Below are positions 61,930 to 64,000 of a DNA stretch of 64,000 nucleotides, one piece after another; the stretch's first letter is position 1; every line of letters starts with the position of its first letter. The notes under the pieces were generated by a model. It was not told the origin of the DNA. It ran no database searches and was given only the letters and a program-made list of their open reading frames with translations. The DNA comes from Micrasema longulum (taxonomy: Eukaryota; Arthropoda; Insecta; Trichoptera; Brachycentridae). The stretch spans positions 97,759-161,758 of the forward strand of contig JAGVSM010003562.1 of assembly GCA_022494885.1 (NCBI GenBank), in the 5' to 3' direction. Both the position numbers and the translations under genes were made by a program.

Positions 61930-63520
61930 GCGATAAGTCACAGATAAGATATCTTCTAGGTCTTCATCCAGATTTTTACATCGCGCCTCTATCTCCATTC
62001 GCTCTAAGCTGAAAATGGGACAATGCATTAACAAATGAGGAACATTTAAGGATATCTAGAGAACAGTTCTATATTTTTGAGAGCTTAAAACGGTGAAAAT
62101 CGCTTAAAACCACTGTGGTCGGTGAGCATTTGAGCCAGTTCGTAGCAAACCTGCTGCATTTTTCTGAAATAAATGGCATGAAAAATTGTTGTAAAAAATA
62201 TTTTGGTTACCTGTTTAGTAGTTTCACTTAAATAATCGTTCCAGCGCTTACGAGTACTGCTTCTTATATTTTTTTAGGCAAAACTAAAAGGATATTTGGC
62301 AGAATGATGAGTTCTTCTCCTGAGAGTAGCTTCTCGAGCCTTTTAATCTGCTTTTTTATTGCCTTTAATTCCCCAGTTACCTTGTATCATTCCAAAATAT
62401 ACACATTCTATGATCTGAATTTTAGTTTTTGAATATCAGTATGAATGACCATAACAATTAAGTTGATTGAGTTGCTTTGACTTCTGATTTACAATATGTC
62501 GAAATCGTTATTTGCTTCCACATGTTTGGTGGTTTCTTTAAAACATCAACTAGAGTTGATTGTAAATATTTTTGCCTGAAAACCAGAGCAGAAACCATCA
62601 AGTTTCAGCTTTCTAGTCAGCAGCTCTTTCATGCCATCAAAGGGTACAAATGCTGCACTAACTTACGGTTTAAAAGACTGGCCTCAGTAAATATTCTCAA
62701 CTCTCCCTGCACCATTTCCGGTAAAGTTTCGTCATTATAACCAAGGTCGATTCCGTAACGCTTAGCAGGATGGAAAGAAGAAAAATTTTCTGGTTTCCTG
62801 GTAATATCTGTCATTTGGCTGGTTCTGTTAATCGCTAATAACCAAATGCTTGAAGCATACGTAACCAAAGTTCTACCACTCTATGTATATTTGTTGCATA
62901 ACCTCTTGTGATGCTCCCCCCGTTGGTTTGGCTACGCTAACAATTTCATTTGTTACAACTGCTGATTATTTACAAACGTTGTTAACATGCTTGGATCAGT
63001 TGAGGTGACAATCTGTAGTAATTTAAGGACTCAGAATTGATTCACATATTTTAAGCAGACACCATTTACTTGTATAGTTGGTTGGAGGTCTTTTCTTCTA
63101 GATAAGGCATTCGTTTTACCTTTTGCTAAGTGACGTTTGGCTTTAAAGTCCCATTCTATAGTGATATCTAGTTCATCTTTGGTCTACTTTTCTAGATTGG
63201 CAGTTTTATCAGCTATCACTATTAATAAAATATTATTGGCTAGTGCTCTTTATTCAACTTCAAGACCTAGATTCTTCTGAAGTATATTATCCACCTTTGG
63301 ATGTGATCTTTTTCAGTGCACCACCAAAAAACCTGCTTCTCTGTTAAAAATAACTTTTAACAATCACAAATTAGTTCTAAGGGCACTTTTTATTGCTTTA
63401 TTAGTACATTTAAAATGGCTACCGAGCATTATCAAAGGCTCCTTTAATATCGAGTGAAATTGCTATAGTTAGCTTTTTGTCTTGCAATGCAGTTTGTATT
63501 ATCTTATTGCGCCGTATGTT
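61930..63520 (-). mobile_element. Decayed LINE with RT and RNase H remnants (I/R1-type layout)
   Basis: On the minus strand, in order: RT motif A TIAISLDIKGAFDNAR (63472-63422); motif C region ALANNILLIVIAD, where the usual ADD is ANN (63232-63240); EWDFKAKRHLAKGKTNALSR and VNGVCLKYV; LVTYASSIWLLAI and the open 62868-62629 segment with ELRIFTEASLLN, where an RNase H would have its first acidic TD. Then comes GNWGIKGNKKAD (62381-62346), matching RNase H HSGIxGNExAD with an H-to-N-type change, followed by ATLRRRTHHSAKYPF and RKRWNDYLSETTKQV. This order, RT then RNase H, is that of I/R1-type LINEs. More than a dozen stops and shifts show it is ancient. The catalytic DD is lost. Confidence 0.75.
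62629..62868 (-). pseudogene. RT-RNase H linker fragment, longest open part
   Basis: 79 codons: MVTYASSIWLLAINRTSQM, then KPENFSSFHPAKRYGIDL, LPEMVQGELRIFTEASLLNR. Start of the frame matches the RT thumb end (xLxYASxxW) and the end matches the first RNase H strand (xxIYTDASxxx). It is part of the larger decayed LINE and not a separate gene. Confidence 0.6.
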
Positions 63521-64000
63521 AGGATGGGTAAGACTTATCGGTTAAATACTTTAGTCTTTAGGGAGATTGGAATGGAGCTCCGAAATGTAGAATTTAGTTT
63601 ACCCAAAAACTTTATCGTGTATTGGGCCCCGATACCAATGGAAAGTTATCAGAATTAACTTAAACTATAAATAAAATAAAATAATTTTTTTTGTATGAAA
63701 ATGGATATATTTGTATAAAAATTGAAAGTTTCTTCGTCAATTACTGAAATCGAAGAGGTTAATTTTTTTTAATGAATTTTTATTTTTTCTTACAGAAAAT
63801 TCCTTTTTACTTTATAGAAAATTGGAGATACCTCCTGTAATCAGTGCCTACATATTTTTAACAGCAAGTTAAACCAAACAGACTTACGAAATTGCCTTTC
63901 TTCGCATAACTTAAGAATTTTGTGTCTCCGAAATAATAATCATATTAATGTAAATTTTAATGGTTTACTTCTACAACTAAAATTGCTATAAATAAAAAAA
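63521..64000. other. No gene recognised
   Basis: Possibly the upstream RT region of the decayed LINE to about 63660; after that plain A+T-rich sequence to the window edge. Confidence 0.4.

Overview
The window looks like intergenic or intronic DNA from an arthropod, most likely an insect. It is strongly A+T-rich on inspection, with long A and T runs and tiny random reading frames. Its interspersed repeats are of types known from insect genomes: tRNA-headed SINEs, 5'-truncated LINEs of several clades, a Helitron-like non-autonomous element, and foldback MITEs. I found no host protein gene, no rRNA, no functional tRNA, no CRISPR array and no bacterial-style operon. The species cannot be named from the sequence. 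The family and subfamily letters used here (SINE-A/B/C, X, D, E, H1/H2/H3, K) are my own labels for repeats compared by eye within this window.

Layout. 1-9 kb: a LINE 3' end (minus, ~1.15-1.83 kb), a SINE-B, the first rearranged X element (~4.9-5.3 kb), a short RT fragment (~5.68 kb) and a hairpin with a hammerhead-ribozyme-like core (6.86-7.03 kb). 9-20 kb: a head-to-tail X repeat, a SINE-B, a possible Tc1 relic, CpG-rich MITEs (13.7-13.9 kb), LINE pieces enclosed by a 63-bp inverted repeat (15.6-16.9 kb), a Helitron fragment and a 9-bp minisatellite. 20-30 kb: the best RT-coding LINE remnant (20.16-21.13 kb) butted against a second LINE, two diverged copies of non-coding repeat E, a LINE tail coding for a LINE C-terminus, and a full-length SINE-A with a target-site duplication. 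30-45 kb: more SINEs, several LINE 3' ends, hammerhead look-alikes, and a 432-bp X insertion splitting a LINE frame at 42.4-42.8 kb. 45-64 kb: LINE and X fragments, a complete-looking Helitron-like element (52.1-52.8 kb), a third MITE, SINE-A and SINE-C copies, a foldback built on X sequence (58.1-58.3 kb), an RTE-like 3' end (61.2 kb) and a decayed LINE with RT and RNase H remnants (61.9-63.5 kb).

How the parts work together: they do not form a host pathway. The SINE-A copies end in GATGATGA-like runs, as do two LINE 3' ends here, suggesting that SINE-A is mobilised by such a LINE.

The least familiar component is repeat X. Its unit is about 360-386 bp, has no coding capacity, occurs head-to-tail, and very often switches strand. 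One copy has a clean 13-bp target-site duplication, so X is a true mobile insertion. It is the best candidate for something undescribed. I could not search databases, so novelty is not established.
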